Source of the DNA: Rotaria socialis
Lineage: Eukaryota; Rotifera; Eurotatoria; Philodinida; Philodinidae
DNA: 64,000 nucleotides
Assembly: GCA_905331475.1 (NCBI GenBank)
Contig: CAJNYU010002702.1
Span: forward strand, 124,001-188,000
Direction of reading: 5' to 3'
Shown here: positions 12,740 through 23,626 of the stretch, piece after piece
Position numbering within the stretch: the stretch's first letter is position 1
Layout: every line of letters starts with the position of its first letter
Notes under the pieces: generated by a model
The model's input: the letters and a program-made list of their open reading frames with translations, nothing else
The model's database searches: none
What the model was told of the DNA's origin: nothing
Made by a program: the position numbers and the translations under genes

Positions 12740-15059
12740 TGTTGATAGTTCTATATATTCGAGCTTCTATTTAATAGAAATATTTTATCATAATGATCAA
12801 TGAACATAGATATATATATTTTTTAGCTCACTTTAAATTACGAAGACGATGAAAAGTGAAGCACAAATAAATGGGCGCTCTATTTATATAACAAGCGGTG
12901 AGAAAGAGAGAGCGAACGAGAGAGAGAGAGAGAGAGAGAGCACGAGAAAGAGAGAAACCGAATATCTTGTCGTACAATCGCACGCACCCGTAGAGAGAAA
13001 GAGAAGAATAGACGCGAACAACCTTTCAAACAACAAACGCTGTGGCGTACGTCAAGCAAATTTTACATGCATACTATTGAATGAAGCAACGGTTGCTAAG
13101 CAATGTGACCATGTTCTTGCTTTAGGGAAGCGCGAACAAAAGTAACCGTTATTGCTTGAAAATAGATGGCAGGACTTGTTAAAAGAAATGTTTTTTTAAT
13201 AACAACAAAATTATTGAAGAAATTTTGAAAATTATTTCTATAGCTATTTCTTGATATCATACATTTTAATTCTAATCTAGAATTCATGAAAGGATTCGTT
13301 ATAACGATACATCGAATGATGGTTTCTTCATTTGATTAAACTATAGATATTATCGATTGACAGTTGTAAATACAAATTCAATATCTATTCTATGATTAGT
13401 TTACCATATAAAATTTTATTGAAGATATTCTGCATGATTATTTGTGTTCATTCATTCGATGGTTCTGTTTTCCATGCAAAATATTGAAGTAAAATAGATG
13501 ATGAATCGCTCAAAAACTGAATATATATATACATATATGCAACTTAAAAAGAATGTTTAATAACATCAGAACTTGCCGGTTAGTTGCAAAGCAAAATTAT
13601 ATAATCGCCGCAATCGAATGACAATGTGCTGCTCTGTAGATGTTCACAATTGATCATATTAAATTGATTTCTAAATTCATATTGAAACAAAGTATCATTT
13701 ATACTGTGTTCGATGACTCTATTTTGGTATTTAAAAATAACCTGTTGTTACGGGCTTACCCTCACATATTATTATGTCATTTCTTTTCTTCTATCTAGTC
13801 ACCCACCACATCTATCGTCATATATATATAAATGAATAAATATATATGTTATCTTCTCAACGGAGGAGATATATATATATATATATATGTGAATACAACA
13901 TGTTGCTTGTTTTGTAGTTAGTTTTTCGATTTACAATAAACAAGAAGGGAGAACAACAAATCCCCTAATACCTGTCTATATTAAGACTATCGAAGTGTTA
14001 AATGAAGATTTATTTCTAACATTTTAAAAATATAGACTAATGGTATAAAATTCTTCAATATTTATGGAATCATACTCTTGTATATGATAGTTTCAAATTT
14101 TGGCTTCATAGATTCAAATAGATTTGTCTTACAATACAGCAATAATGATGTTAATTCTCATAAATCTTTGTAGCCTGCCAAAAGATGTTTCATTGAGTTC
14201 ATTTTGTACCAGATACACCAAAACAAATCCTTTTTTGGCAATTAATTAACTGATACTGACGGAACCATCTGCTGGTAAAAATAAGATATATTTAAAAATA
14301 AATTTTTGTCATTTAGTTTGTTTTCATGATAGTGAAACTGCTTTAATCATTCTATATAAATTAATAACAACTGTTATGGGCATTAATTAGTGAGAAAGTC
14401 AAGATTTAGTAATGCACGATTGAGCTCATCGATAGAAAAAAAAACATTTTATAATCTAGTACAAAAGATAATTGGTCCTCACAATCAAATACTTAGCAAA
14501 ACTGTTTTATTTTGTCGAACTATGATGAATGATCTCTAAGAAAGAAACAGAAATACATTACATGTAGGTTTCAATCGCTTTAGATGTTATTTATATTTAA
14601 TCCATTTTCTTTTCTTTTGAAAACACGAGAGTTCTATATAAAAATAAAGAGTTATATTTGGATATATATATATATGTTAAAATGCTTTTTTTCTACGATA
14701 AGTACATTTTATTCTTTATGAAGAGAAAAGAATGTTTTCAAATATTCATGACTCAGCTAAGCTTCGTGCCTTTGCGACTGTTACCTATGCTCAACATCAT
14801 ACAGTTTCATAATGAATTCCAAATGAAATTATAAATCAAACTTAGAGACGAAAGCGATCTTCAAGTTTTTTCTTCGTCTTTTATTTCATAAGAACAACAC
14901 AACAGTTATAACATGGATTAATAAATTCGATTCCATTGCTTCATTCATCGACGATCGATTCATATCAATCAATTCTGATGTATTCTTTTGTTTATCGGAT
15001 TCAAAAAAACTGTTATATTGATTGAGGTCATTGATAAGAGTTCATCCAAAGAAAAAGGA
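12740..15059. other. Intergenic between DYNLL and the GPCR
   Basis: This 2.3 kb region holds the DYNLL upstream sequence with a GA microsatellite (12895-12958), several (AT)n runs (for example 13868-13889) and otherwise featureless AT-rich DNA. The ORF at 12849-13145 is a translation of the GA repeat and its flank. Confidence 0.5.
12895..12958. repeat. GA/GAGAAA microsatellite upstream of DYNLL
   Basis: A nearly pure purine tract of GA dinucleotides with short GAGAAA interruptions lies about 160-220 bp upstream of the DYNLL start codon. It could serve as a GAGA-type promoter element, but that is only inference from position. Confidence 0.8.
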
Positions 15060-16076
15060 TTAAGTATTCCAAAAACGAAAAGTTAAGTAAAATTTCAATT
15101 GCTGAATAGTTGAATGAACGAGACGAATAAGTGTTTGGCGAAATACTGTACTGTTAAGTGTATAAATATAAAAAGGAATTGCATTCCCAATATATGTAAG
15201 TGAAAAGTTAAAATTAACAATAAAATTCTCGATAGCTACACGTAATGGACTTTTACTAACATCAATCGTAAAAGTTAAATAGAACTGATGCATGGCTTGC
15301 GGTACTGAACAAAGTGTTAGTAGAACGACTTGTAAAAGCAGCATACAAGTAAGAGAAACTTCTGTACGTCTAGTACTTTTTCGTTTTCGACGATTAGCTC
15401 GAGCCAGATTTAAATCAGTGTTGAAAAATGCTCGAGAAGCTCGACGAGATCTACTAATATTACGAATAGTTAATAGTCCAAAGATAAGCATAAATACAGA
15501 TGGAATAGCAATCGTTGAACTTGCATATGCAACATCATTATATATTCGACAACTATTCGATTTTCCATAACATTTAATAGGTGCTTGTTCAACATCAGCA
15601 TCGTAACAGAACATGGATTCAATCCAGAGAACAAATGATACAGCAAAAATGATAATAATATTGCTACCAGCAGTTTTATGGGAACTTAAACGACGTCTAT
15701 GGATTTCAGTACTACTAGAACACCATCGATCTATTGTAGCAAATACTAGTAGCCAAGCAGATGTTGTACGAAATGAATAAAGAAGAAAAATACGTGATTT
15801 ACATAAGTAAGAACTTGTATTTGTTAGATCCGATATTTTCCCAGCTATCATACGAGATGGCAGACCGATTATAATGATTCCAAGACTAGCTACAGATGAA
15901 CCAAGAAAATAAACTGCACATGGAGTACGCCTCAATAATGGTTGTGAAAGCACAATGATATTTAATACATTTCCAACTGTGCCAAATAGAAAAACGAACA
16001 GTGTTATATAATGATTAAGCTGAAGAGATATATTATTGATTAAAATTATTCTAACATCAGTCGTTGAGTTTGACAT
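15060..16076 (-). CDS. Rhodopsin-like (class A) orphan GPCR, bdelloid type
   Basis: Single exon of 338 residues from the ATG at 16076; the open frame continues upstream to an in-frame ATG at 16148, but MSNSTTDV with Asn-glycosylation sites makes a more normal extracellular N-terminus. Seven hydrophobic segments are visible. Landmarks are GNVLNIIVLSQPLLRRTPC at TM1/ICL1, the TM3 Cys (LCKSR), DRW in place of DRY at the end of TM3, extracellular CYGKSNSCRIY, a basic third loop, and NAIPFYIYTLNS in place of NPxxY in TM7. These variants resemble the large receptor families expanded in bdelloid rotifers, as I recall them. The ligand cannot be read from sequence; peptide receptors are the nearest general comparison. 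Confidence 0.85.
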   Translation of the reverse strand: MSNSTTDVRIILINNISLQLNHYITLFVFLFGTVGNVLNIIVLSQPLLRRTPCAVYFLGSSVASLGIIIIGLPSRMIAGKISDLTNTSSYLCKSRIFLLYSFRTTSAWLLVFATIDRWCSSSTEIHRRRLSSHKTAGSNIIIIFAVSFVLWIESMFCYDADVEQAPIKCYGKSNSCRIYNDVAYASSTIAIPSVFMLIFGLLTIRNISRSRRASRAFFNTDLNLARANRRKRKSTRRTEVSLTCMLLLQVVLLTLCSVPQAMHQFYLTFTIDVSKSPLRVAIENFIVNFNFSLTYIGNAIPFYIYTLNSTVFRQTLIRLVHSTIQQLKFYLTFRFWNT

Positions 16077-19000
16077 GAATGCAGGATGTATTAAAATAAT
16101 GGAATGAATAAAACCATTCTTTTGGAAAGGAAAGATAAAGGCGAACATAAAATTATCTTTTCTTGTGATAGGGCTACTTGTTTCTATGTTTAGACAGATT
16201 GTGCGTGCTACTGTCAATGGAAGTAAACTAACGTCATTTCTTTTGTCATCGATCTCGTTTATCTTTCACCTCCTTAATCTTATAACATGCGATAAAATTA
16301 TTTTTGAAAATATTATTATAGGATTATATCAATCGAAAAAAGCAAGCCACTGTTTTCTTGTATTTATTTAGATAATCTTGTAATTTTGTCAGCTTTAATT
16401 TTAATAAGAAACATCATATCTATTTTGAGCATGCATGTCATTTCTTATTTTCTTCATGAATTTAATAGTCCTGCAAATTAAAGTGAAGATATCAATATTT
16501 CTTCGATCAAGATCGCAAGCGTACGAAATTGAACACTTTCAAATAGAAAGAAGCTATAATTTTTGTGTCGCGATTTTTCAATCAATTTATATATTTATAT
16601 ATACAATTTCTATCTCGACAAATATTGAATATAGACTAAATCATTTTCTGTTTAATTAAAAGAAAATTATAATCCGCTCAGTTTCAGTTACTTTTTCACA
16701 GTACTTTACATGTATTTACATAGTATACATTACAAAAACATCAGCTTTCTTCAACAATCCATAATAAAATAAAAGACAATCAGATGACAAGTAAACAATA
16801 GTTAATACATAATTAAATCTCTTTTCATCTTCTTTTAATGTAATACCAATGCGGAAGAAAACAAGATAGTAATAATGGATGAAATGAGTCAGAGTTGATC
16901 TACATCCATCTCAGTGCAATGTTAAAAAGATAAAAGAAATTTAATTATTCATAAACTATTGTATACTTGTCATCGGATTGTCTTACATTTTAGTTTGAGA
17001 AATATATGGAGAAAGTTAATGTTTTTGTATAGTATGTTAGAAAGATAAATATTCTTTACTATCGGCTAGTCACTTATATTGAAACATGTGGACTTAATCC
17101 GCCAACATCAATGGAATAAAGCACTGATGATCACAAGTTTAATATTTCGGCGAGTTTAAATAGAAAGTGCTATAGAAAAACGTATCATTTAGTCAAAAAA
17201 GCAACACTATCTCAAAGTAATTTTAGTGTTTATTTCGTAAAATATAAAGCATGTTTTTTTGTTCCGTTCATTTTTATAATTTGAATGAAACATTCAGAGG
17301 TAAAAATGTAGATAAAAGTGTGCATGATATTCTTCATGATAGCATAAATACATCATTCCGTGAAAAGAAAAAGAAAATATATGTCAATGCATCAAAATAC
17401 AGTAAATGTTTTTTTTCTGTGCATCATCAAGTCAGATATATTTGCCGATTGTATTTATCTAATTACTTCAATGTCATCTAAGATTAAAAGAACAAATAAT
17501 AATTTCATAAACATTCGAAAAGACTACAGGTAACATTATCTTCATCAAACAATGAACGAGTTTGTTTAGAAGATTTTGACAATTTTTGAGAAACATACAT
17601 CTGACAGAGCTGATTTCATTGATTTAGATTATTATTAGATAATCGAATGTCGAAAACAAAAAGTCACGATGCCTAAACGATATGGGACTTGGGAAAAAGA
17701 ATGAGTCAGTGGCACATAGCCAAATAATTTTTATTTCATATTTCAACTGAAAACTCGAAGGACAACGAAGGTCATGATGGTATCAATGAAAGAAAAACTC
17801 GAACGGTATATTGAATTGAATTGAATTTTAAAATATAAAATACTGATTAGTACATCTGTTAGTAAGTTGATTAGGAGTTAAACTCACAGATAGAGCAATA
17901 CATTGATGTATAGTAATGCTAAGTTCAAAATGATGCTTACATCTGCTATCACAAGGTCTCACGCAACATCATTCATTAAGACAACAGACGTCAGAGCATT
18001 CTTCCGGAAAGACAGAGGCCAGAAAAATGCATGCACACATTAGAAAAGAATGAGGTCATGTTGATTATATGGCTTGAATGCCTAGCAACTTCGTTCAAGA
18101 TTGTTACTAATCAGAAAAACAGAATTCGGACTGTGGAATGGAAGTGGCTAGAATCATGTTTTCCTACTATGTAATCATTTTTACTCGGTAATATTCATTT
18201 TGATTTATCTTTTTTTGCTTCTAGTGATTTGAAATACTATTTCATTCTGCATAAAGCAATCTAGTTGCAAAAAGGAAACATTTTAATGGTTAACAAAAAA
18301 CCAAAGAAAGAAGCATTATATGTGTATTCAATATTTATCCATTCTTGACAATTTTGCCAGTGATTTTTCCATAAAATGTTTGTATTGGAAACGTTGTTTT
18401 AATACACCATACTGTCAAGAAATTTATCTTTCAATTCATTGAAATCTTTGGTCATATTTTACAAATAAAGACATTGCATTTCTAGTTTTTCCTAACGAAA
18501 CGATCTTTATGACTTTTACCCTTTATTAAGATCGTTAGTTAATGTTCTACTGTTGCAGTGATACTTGTAAAGTATGTTTAATTTAAAATTCGAGACTTTA
18601 TTTCTATTGAGTTAGCCAAATGTAGATAATTCATAAGCAAACATGGAACATTCACATCATTCTGGTTATGATCTTGCTCTTTGAGCTTGCTCATTCGTTT
18701 ACAAATACTTTGAGGAACTTTTTTTCTTGTCTGATTTTATCAAGAAACAGAGAAACAACAAAAAGAAGTAACTAAGAAAAACATGTTCACCTTTTCAATT
18801 CATCACACTACCTTCTTACATATTCTATTATTCATCTATCATATATATTATGTGTCAGATATTAACATTTAAGAAAAAAAAATATTTGAGTGTCGGTAAT
18901 TTACAATTTGAGTAACATTTTTGAGTAACTTTTCATCACATTAGAATAATAAGATAAAAAAAATATCGGAAAAGGCTAGAAAAAACAAGATACACTTTGA

Positions 19001-19817
19001 GCATAAAAATTCACTAGTCGTGTTATTTATAGAAATATTTTCTTTTGGTGTTATTCATTATAGTTGTAGAATAAATTAGTACATGCTTTTTGAAGAATAT
19101 TATATTATTCGTGAGAAAATCGATACTTTCAATACAATAGCATAGTACCATAAATACAAATTCATATTCAAAGGTGTCACATGTCAGAACCTTCGTTGCA
19201 AACGAAATGAACATAGAATAGTGAATCAGTAGAAAAGTTTTGAATTGAATAGTTTATTGAATTTTAAAGATAAGTTTTCCTCGATTTTCGACAGTGTAAA
19301 AACATATTATGGTGCTGCTTTGATAGCAATATTCTTACTGATTCTGTATTCGATGTCCATTTTATTTGCAACTGAAATTCTGTTCGTAGAAAATTCTGAC
19401 ATTGAATTAGTATTTTGAGTGTGTAAGAATTCTACTGAAAAACAAGAAATCGATTTTCTCACCCATAGTACAAATTTTTCAAATAGCATATATCGATATT
19501 ATACTCTGGAGAAAAGTATCAAATAAATATTAAGGCTACAAAGATTTAAAGCTTTTGTTCTAGTTCAATTTTTATACAATTTACGCATTTGTCATCGACA
19601 TTTTCTTCTTCTAGGTTTCATAATTAAAGATATTGTTCAGATAAATCAAAATAAATGTTCTTGAAAAATAACTTGACGCGATCTATCCAAACATGACACA
19701 AAAGAATACCAGAAAAATGTTGCTCGAATTTGAAATCGTCGACATCTTATATTTCATGATTAAATATGAAATAAATTGCACAAAAATAAAATTAAACTAG
19801 ATACGTAGTAAACATAT
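16077..19817. other. Gene-poor 3.7 kb between the GPCR and CEP19
   Basis: AT-rich DNA with short, low-complexity ORFs (for example 16435-16659 and 17251-17481) that show no conserved motif and no plausible splice pairing. No tandem array or terminal inverted repeat was recognised by eye. Confidence 0.5.
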
Positions 19818-20381
19818 TCATTTGAAATCATCATCATCTTCAAAATCATCATCGTCTTGTTTGATATCTTCTTCTATTTCATCTGTTGAATCCCATTCAG
19901 ATGTTTGTTTTTCTCCTGGAGTTGGTTCAAAGTCTACAACTACATCATAAACAAAATTTTTTGATGATGGATCCACGCGATTCTTTTCAAATGTTTCATT
20001 CATAATAAGCTTCTTATGTTTTAACGTACCATCATCAAGTTTATTTAAGTCTTCATTTACATCTAATTCATCGAATTTACGTAATTTCTTTTCAATATCA
20101 TTTTTGGATATGTTGGCTGTGAGACCTTCTTTTACAACAAATAAAAGACGTTCAAGACGTCGCAATGGAACATACCGAAAGAGATTTCGTTTTTTAGTTG
20201 TTTTATCATCGTGAAGTTCATTAGCATAATCAGTTATATCCGAATCTTTGGTGAAATCATCCAAGACAACAGTGCGACGACGTAGTTTACCAGTTGATAC
20301 ATCCGTATAGAATAAATATATAGTCGGTGGCCGAAAACGAACGCCTAACTTTTGCATCTTAATTGATGTAGACGACGACAT
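19818..20381 (-). CDS. CEP19: Centrosomal protein CEP19
   Basis: A single exon of 187 residues matches CEP19 (human 163-167). The N-terminal block GVRFRPPTIYLFY, the central LRRLERLL, the signature EEDLNKLDD-like segment (NEDLNKLDDGTLKHKKLIM), and FEKNRVDPSSKNFVYDVVVDF all align in order with the human protein. CEP19 sits at the mother centriole and ciliary base, where it recruits RABL2 and IFT-B to start intraflagellar transport. The C-terminus is an acidic Asp-rich tail (about 20 residues) that extends beyond the human end. The start is the first ATG of the frame. Confidence 0.93.
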   Translation of the reverse strand: MSSSTSIKMQKLGVRFRPPTIYLFYTDVSTGKLRRRTVVLDDFTKDSDITDYANELHDDKTTKKRNLFRYVPLRRLERLLFVVKEGLTANISKNDIEKKLRKFDELDVNEDLNKLDDGTLKHKKLIMNETFEKNRVDPSSKNFVYDVVVDFEPTPGEKQTSEWDSTDEIEEDIKQDDDDFEDDDDFK

Positions 20382-21230
20382 TAGTGACTTTGATTGAATA
20401 AATTAGTAATGGCTAAATGAGAATTCGTCTCGTAAGTTACCATGCAGTGATCCGTTACTTCATAGATGCCTCTTTCTTTTACTATTTACTTTGGTTACGA
20501 ATTAATACTGTGAAATGCAAGCAACTGCCATCTGTAGGTGAACTTCAATATACGTAGAATCTATAATAAACTTCTGTTGAATATAAAATAAGAACTATTA
20601 TTTATCATTTGAAAGTGAAAGTGTATTTGTATTTGAAATGTTTTTCTGGGAAAAAAGACGCAAGAATAATTACTCTTTAAGAAAAATAACAAAAACGAAG
20701 TCGCTTTTCAGTTAATCTTGATAAAACTAATGTTAAGCAATGCGGTTCTTGTGTAAATTTTAATTGTGCTCTACCGATTTCTTGTCGAATTTCATTAACT
20801 TTAATAATTAATTTTTCATTTTAGATCTTCTTCCTATTTTCTTTTTGTTGAACAATATTAGATGTAGTTTCATTTTCATCGCATGTTTCTATTGTTACAT
20901 ATCCAATGCAAGAATGAATAACGTTTGTTGTATAATTTATAGTGTTTGAATTAGTTTCAAACATACATGATACATCAGATTTTTAATTCTGCACATGTAC
21001 ACGCCTGCACGCTCACGAAAATTAAAATGTGTTATTACAGAACAATAAATATCAAAGACAGATACTGAATCCTATCCATCATTACAAGCTGAGGAAATGG
21101 CACGACTTTTATTACTCACTGTTCATGAATTGAGACACAACTACTCATAAAATCCAAACCTGCGACAGAATTAGTGTGTATTAATCTAATGACTTTCATA
21201 TTTTTTCTGTTCTACTTTCAAAGTCACTGT
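20382..21230. other. Upstream of CEP19; possible decayed coding fragments
   Basis: On the minus strand a 47-codon ORF (20821-20964) and a second open stretch (about 20697-20808, reading VNEIRQEIGRAQLKF) have protein-like composition but no valid exon pairing. The second stretch has a weak coiled-coil or tektin-like look (heptad-like spacing, then LSRLTEKR). These may be relics of a gene; I cannot identify it. Confidence 0.25.

Positions 21231-21262
<32 letters not shown>
21231..21262. repeat. (TA)n microsatellite
   Basis: An almost perfect TA dinucleotide run lies immediately to the left of the GC-rich foldback sequence. Confidence 0.85.
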
Positions 21263-21263
<1 letters not shown>

Positions 21264-21304
21264 TATGGATAGAAGTGTATCGAAAGAGTTAGCTGCCCAG
21301 GTCG

Positions 21305-21545
21305 TAGAGGTACGGTGGGAAACGGCCGAAAAGCCCGGGAAATCGCTGGAAAGTGGAACCAGTATTCCGCCCAGAAATGACCGGATTTTTTCCTATGGAT
21401 TCCGGCCAGTCTCCTGTGCTTTCCGGCTGGAAGATGACCGGAATACGCCCGGAAAAAAGTCCGTCAATCTCCGACCGGAATACTGCTTCCACGTTCCAGC
21501 ATTTTTGTGGGCTTTTCTGCCAGATACGGTGATTTTTCCGCATCT
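21305..21545. repeat. GC-rich imperfect palindrome (foldback element)
   Basis: This block is strikingly GC-rich compared with its AT-rich surroundings and is dotted with CCGGAA/TTCCGG. Its two halves are inverted copies. The left half holds AAAAGCCC, then GCTGGAAAGTGGAACCAGT, ATTCCG and TTTTTTCC. The reverse complement of the right half holds AAAAGCCC, GCTGGAACGTGGAAGCAGT, ATTCCG and TTTTTTCC in the same order and spacing. The axis is near 21420. Long ORFs on both strands here are by-products of GC richness and symmetry. It is probably a non-autonomous mobile or foldback element; ends and target duplication were not resolved. Confidence 0.65.
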
Positions 21546-21893
21546 TTCCGGTCGGTTCCTACGGTATCCGTCCTCCGGAATCATTGGCCTGAGTAATCTA
21601 TCGATCCGATCCCATCAAAAAAGTTCAGTACTCAGCTCGTAATATAATTTGAAATCAATCAATTGAATTTGTCAAACCAGCTATGATACATTTATTTGTT
21701 CATTATTCAATTGTTTTTCTCTTGCTTTTTGGCAACGTATCTGAGAAAACATATAGACAAGAGCCGTTTCAATAGAATAGTTTGAAATAAAACCTATTTA
21801 TCTCAGCTTTAACAAATATAATGATTACATTTTCCGGCAGTGATTTTCATCTATCCTGTTTCAAATGTTTTAAGGAGGTATTCACCCACTTAT

Positions 21894-22135
21894 TTACGAT
21901 CTTCCAGAATGTGACGTATGAGATGTTACACAGTAAAATGCTATGAAAAGGTGGACTTTTTCAGGTGTTAATTCAGATACTGAGCCTAATAAACCCAGAA
22001 GAATCGCTCCAACTATTGGATAAGACAAGATCTGACAGGAATCCTGCCAGGTTTTGTGTTGAGAAACGACAATTAAATCCTCAATGTTGAAACTCGATCG
22101 CAATCCATTGTCAGATTCAATGGCACCTAACGAGA
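21894..22135 (-). other. Unidentified protein-like open frame
   Basis: A minus-strand open frame with coding-like composition (containing NGLRSSFNIEDLIVV and SYPIVGAILLGLLGSVSEL, one hydrophobic segment) ends at 21894. Its upstream side is cut by the hAT-type element inserted at 22144 and by a TAG. I do not recognise it. It could be a broken host gene or part of an older transposon. Confidence 0.2.
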
Positions 22136-22833
22136 GTTTCTACCAGAGGTGTCCACAGGGCCTCTCTTATTGTTCTGCCCTCGCAGGACAAAAATGATTT
22201 GAACTTTTTCTTTCTGTCCTGCAAATGAACAAGAGTTCTTTTCATGTTTGAATTCAAGTTTAAGTAATTTTTTATTTCAAAAAATAATTCAGCAAATAGA
22301 TAAATGATTAACAAATAATAAATAAGCCCTAATTCAAGAGGCGTATATGATGGACTCGCACCAACACTGGTGGTTCACCAGTGGAGATATTTAACAAAGA
22401 GAGAATAGAAAATTCATTCTCATCACCAGAAGAGATAGATGAAATATCAGCACGTGAATCAATCACTGATGCTGGCGATGCATAGTTTTATTTTTAATTG
22501 TTTTATTGAAATAATAAGCATATGTGCAACTATTACAACCATAAGCATATGTGCACTATGATGATTCCTTTATTATTTTCTTTTCTTCTCTTACCACTTT
22601 AATTGAACTTTATGGCCATCGTACAAACACAAGTGTTACAATCTATTTACTATTTAATAACACCATCTGAATTCTTTTAGTTTCTTTCACGTTTCCGAGA
22701 AAAATTATATTGCCGTTATTTTCAAACTCAAGTAAGTAAATGTAAAATTTGCAGGGCATAAAGGTATAGCCCTGCCCTGTACAAGACGGAGCATTTTTTA
22801 AACTTTTGCCCTATGAACACCTCTGGTTCTTAC
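22136..22833. mobile_element. hAT-type non-autonomous transposon with 8-bp target duplication
   Basis: Terminal inverted repeats begin CAGAGGTGTCCACAGGGC at 22144 and, on the opposite strand, CAGAGGTGTTCATAGGGC ending at 22825, 16 of 18 matching. They are flanked by GTTTCTAC (22136-22143) and GTTCTTAC (22826-22833), an 8-bp target-site duplication with two differences. The CAGNGGTG-like ends and 8-bp duplication are hallmarks of the hAT superfamily. At 682 bp it is too short for a transposase (usually about 600 residues). An internal open frame ending at a TAG near 22488 (RIENSFSSPEEIDEISARES) may be a residue of coding sequence. Confidence 0.75.
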
Positions 22834-23626
22834 GGATTTCTAATGTTAGAATTAGGGACTAAGTAGTGTTCAACTACTTAAACAGAATTCACTCGTCGGA
22901 TCCACCAGTAGTTTTTTAATCCAGAATTCCATTGGATTCTATTGATTGGAATGATCTTGCAAGATCTTATCCGAATCGGTATCAGAGTCGGATAAAACTT
23001 TTTCAACAGTTACGAGTGATGATAGCTCTACATCAATTTGTTGATTAGTGTTTTTTTTTATTTCATTTACGGCCGATTTTCATTAAAACATCCAATTCAA
23101 TATAACCAAGAAAATATTTCTCATATAATTGTTAATATTAGTCATTTTTTAAATTGATCTATTCAAATAATGATCTGAAGAACAACAAATATATAAGTGT
23201 GTCGATAATTTTCTTCTTCTAGATACAGTATTATATAACAGAACACAAAAGAAATGCAATTTTTATATACAAAAAAATTGTTACATTTTTTTTCTGTACG
23301 GTGGATATGCAGTAACAAGAAAGAAAAAGGAAGATAGACATTAGAATAAATCATCATAGACCAATAATTAACATGAGCTTAGTATAGTAAGAAAACGAGC
23401 AAGAATAATAACATCATGAAACACCAAAATAATACATAAGAAATATGCTAACAAGTGACAAAAAAGTTATTTAACAAAGAATTGTTAAGAATATTATTAT
23501 TTTTCTTTTCTTCAGATTTTGAGAAAAACAAATGTTAGGCGATTGCACAAGTGAAAAAGAAGAAAAAAGATCGCACCATGTATATGAGAGAAAAAAACAT
23601 ATTTATATCTGAACATAAATAGAATA
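22834..23626. other. Intergenic between the hAT-type element and the AGAP 3' end
   Basis: A minus-strand open stretch near 22945-23075 (VELSSLVTVEKVLSDSDTD) looks protein-like and ends in a stop, but has no start and no recognised family. The rest is AT-rich. It may be more relic transposon sequence. Confidence 0.35.

Noticed and set aside
12849-13145. 98-aa ORF with RERERE run
   Set aside because: Translation of the GA microsatellite upstream of DYNLL.
20697-20964. Tektin- or coiled-coil-like minus-strand fragments
   Set aside because: The resemblance is weak, the two pieces cannot be joined by a normal intron, and there is no full domain. Kept only as a note.
21265-21642. Long ORFs on both strands (125, 84 and 63 aa)
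   Set aside because: They fall on the GC-rich palindrome, where stop codons are rare on both strands by composition.
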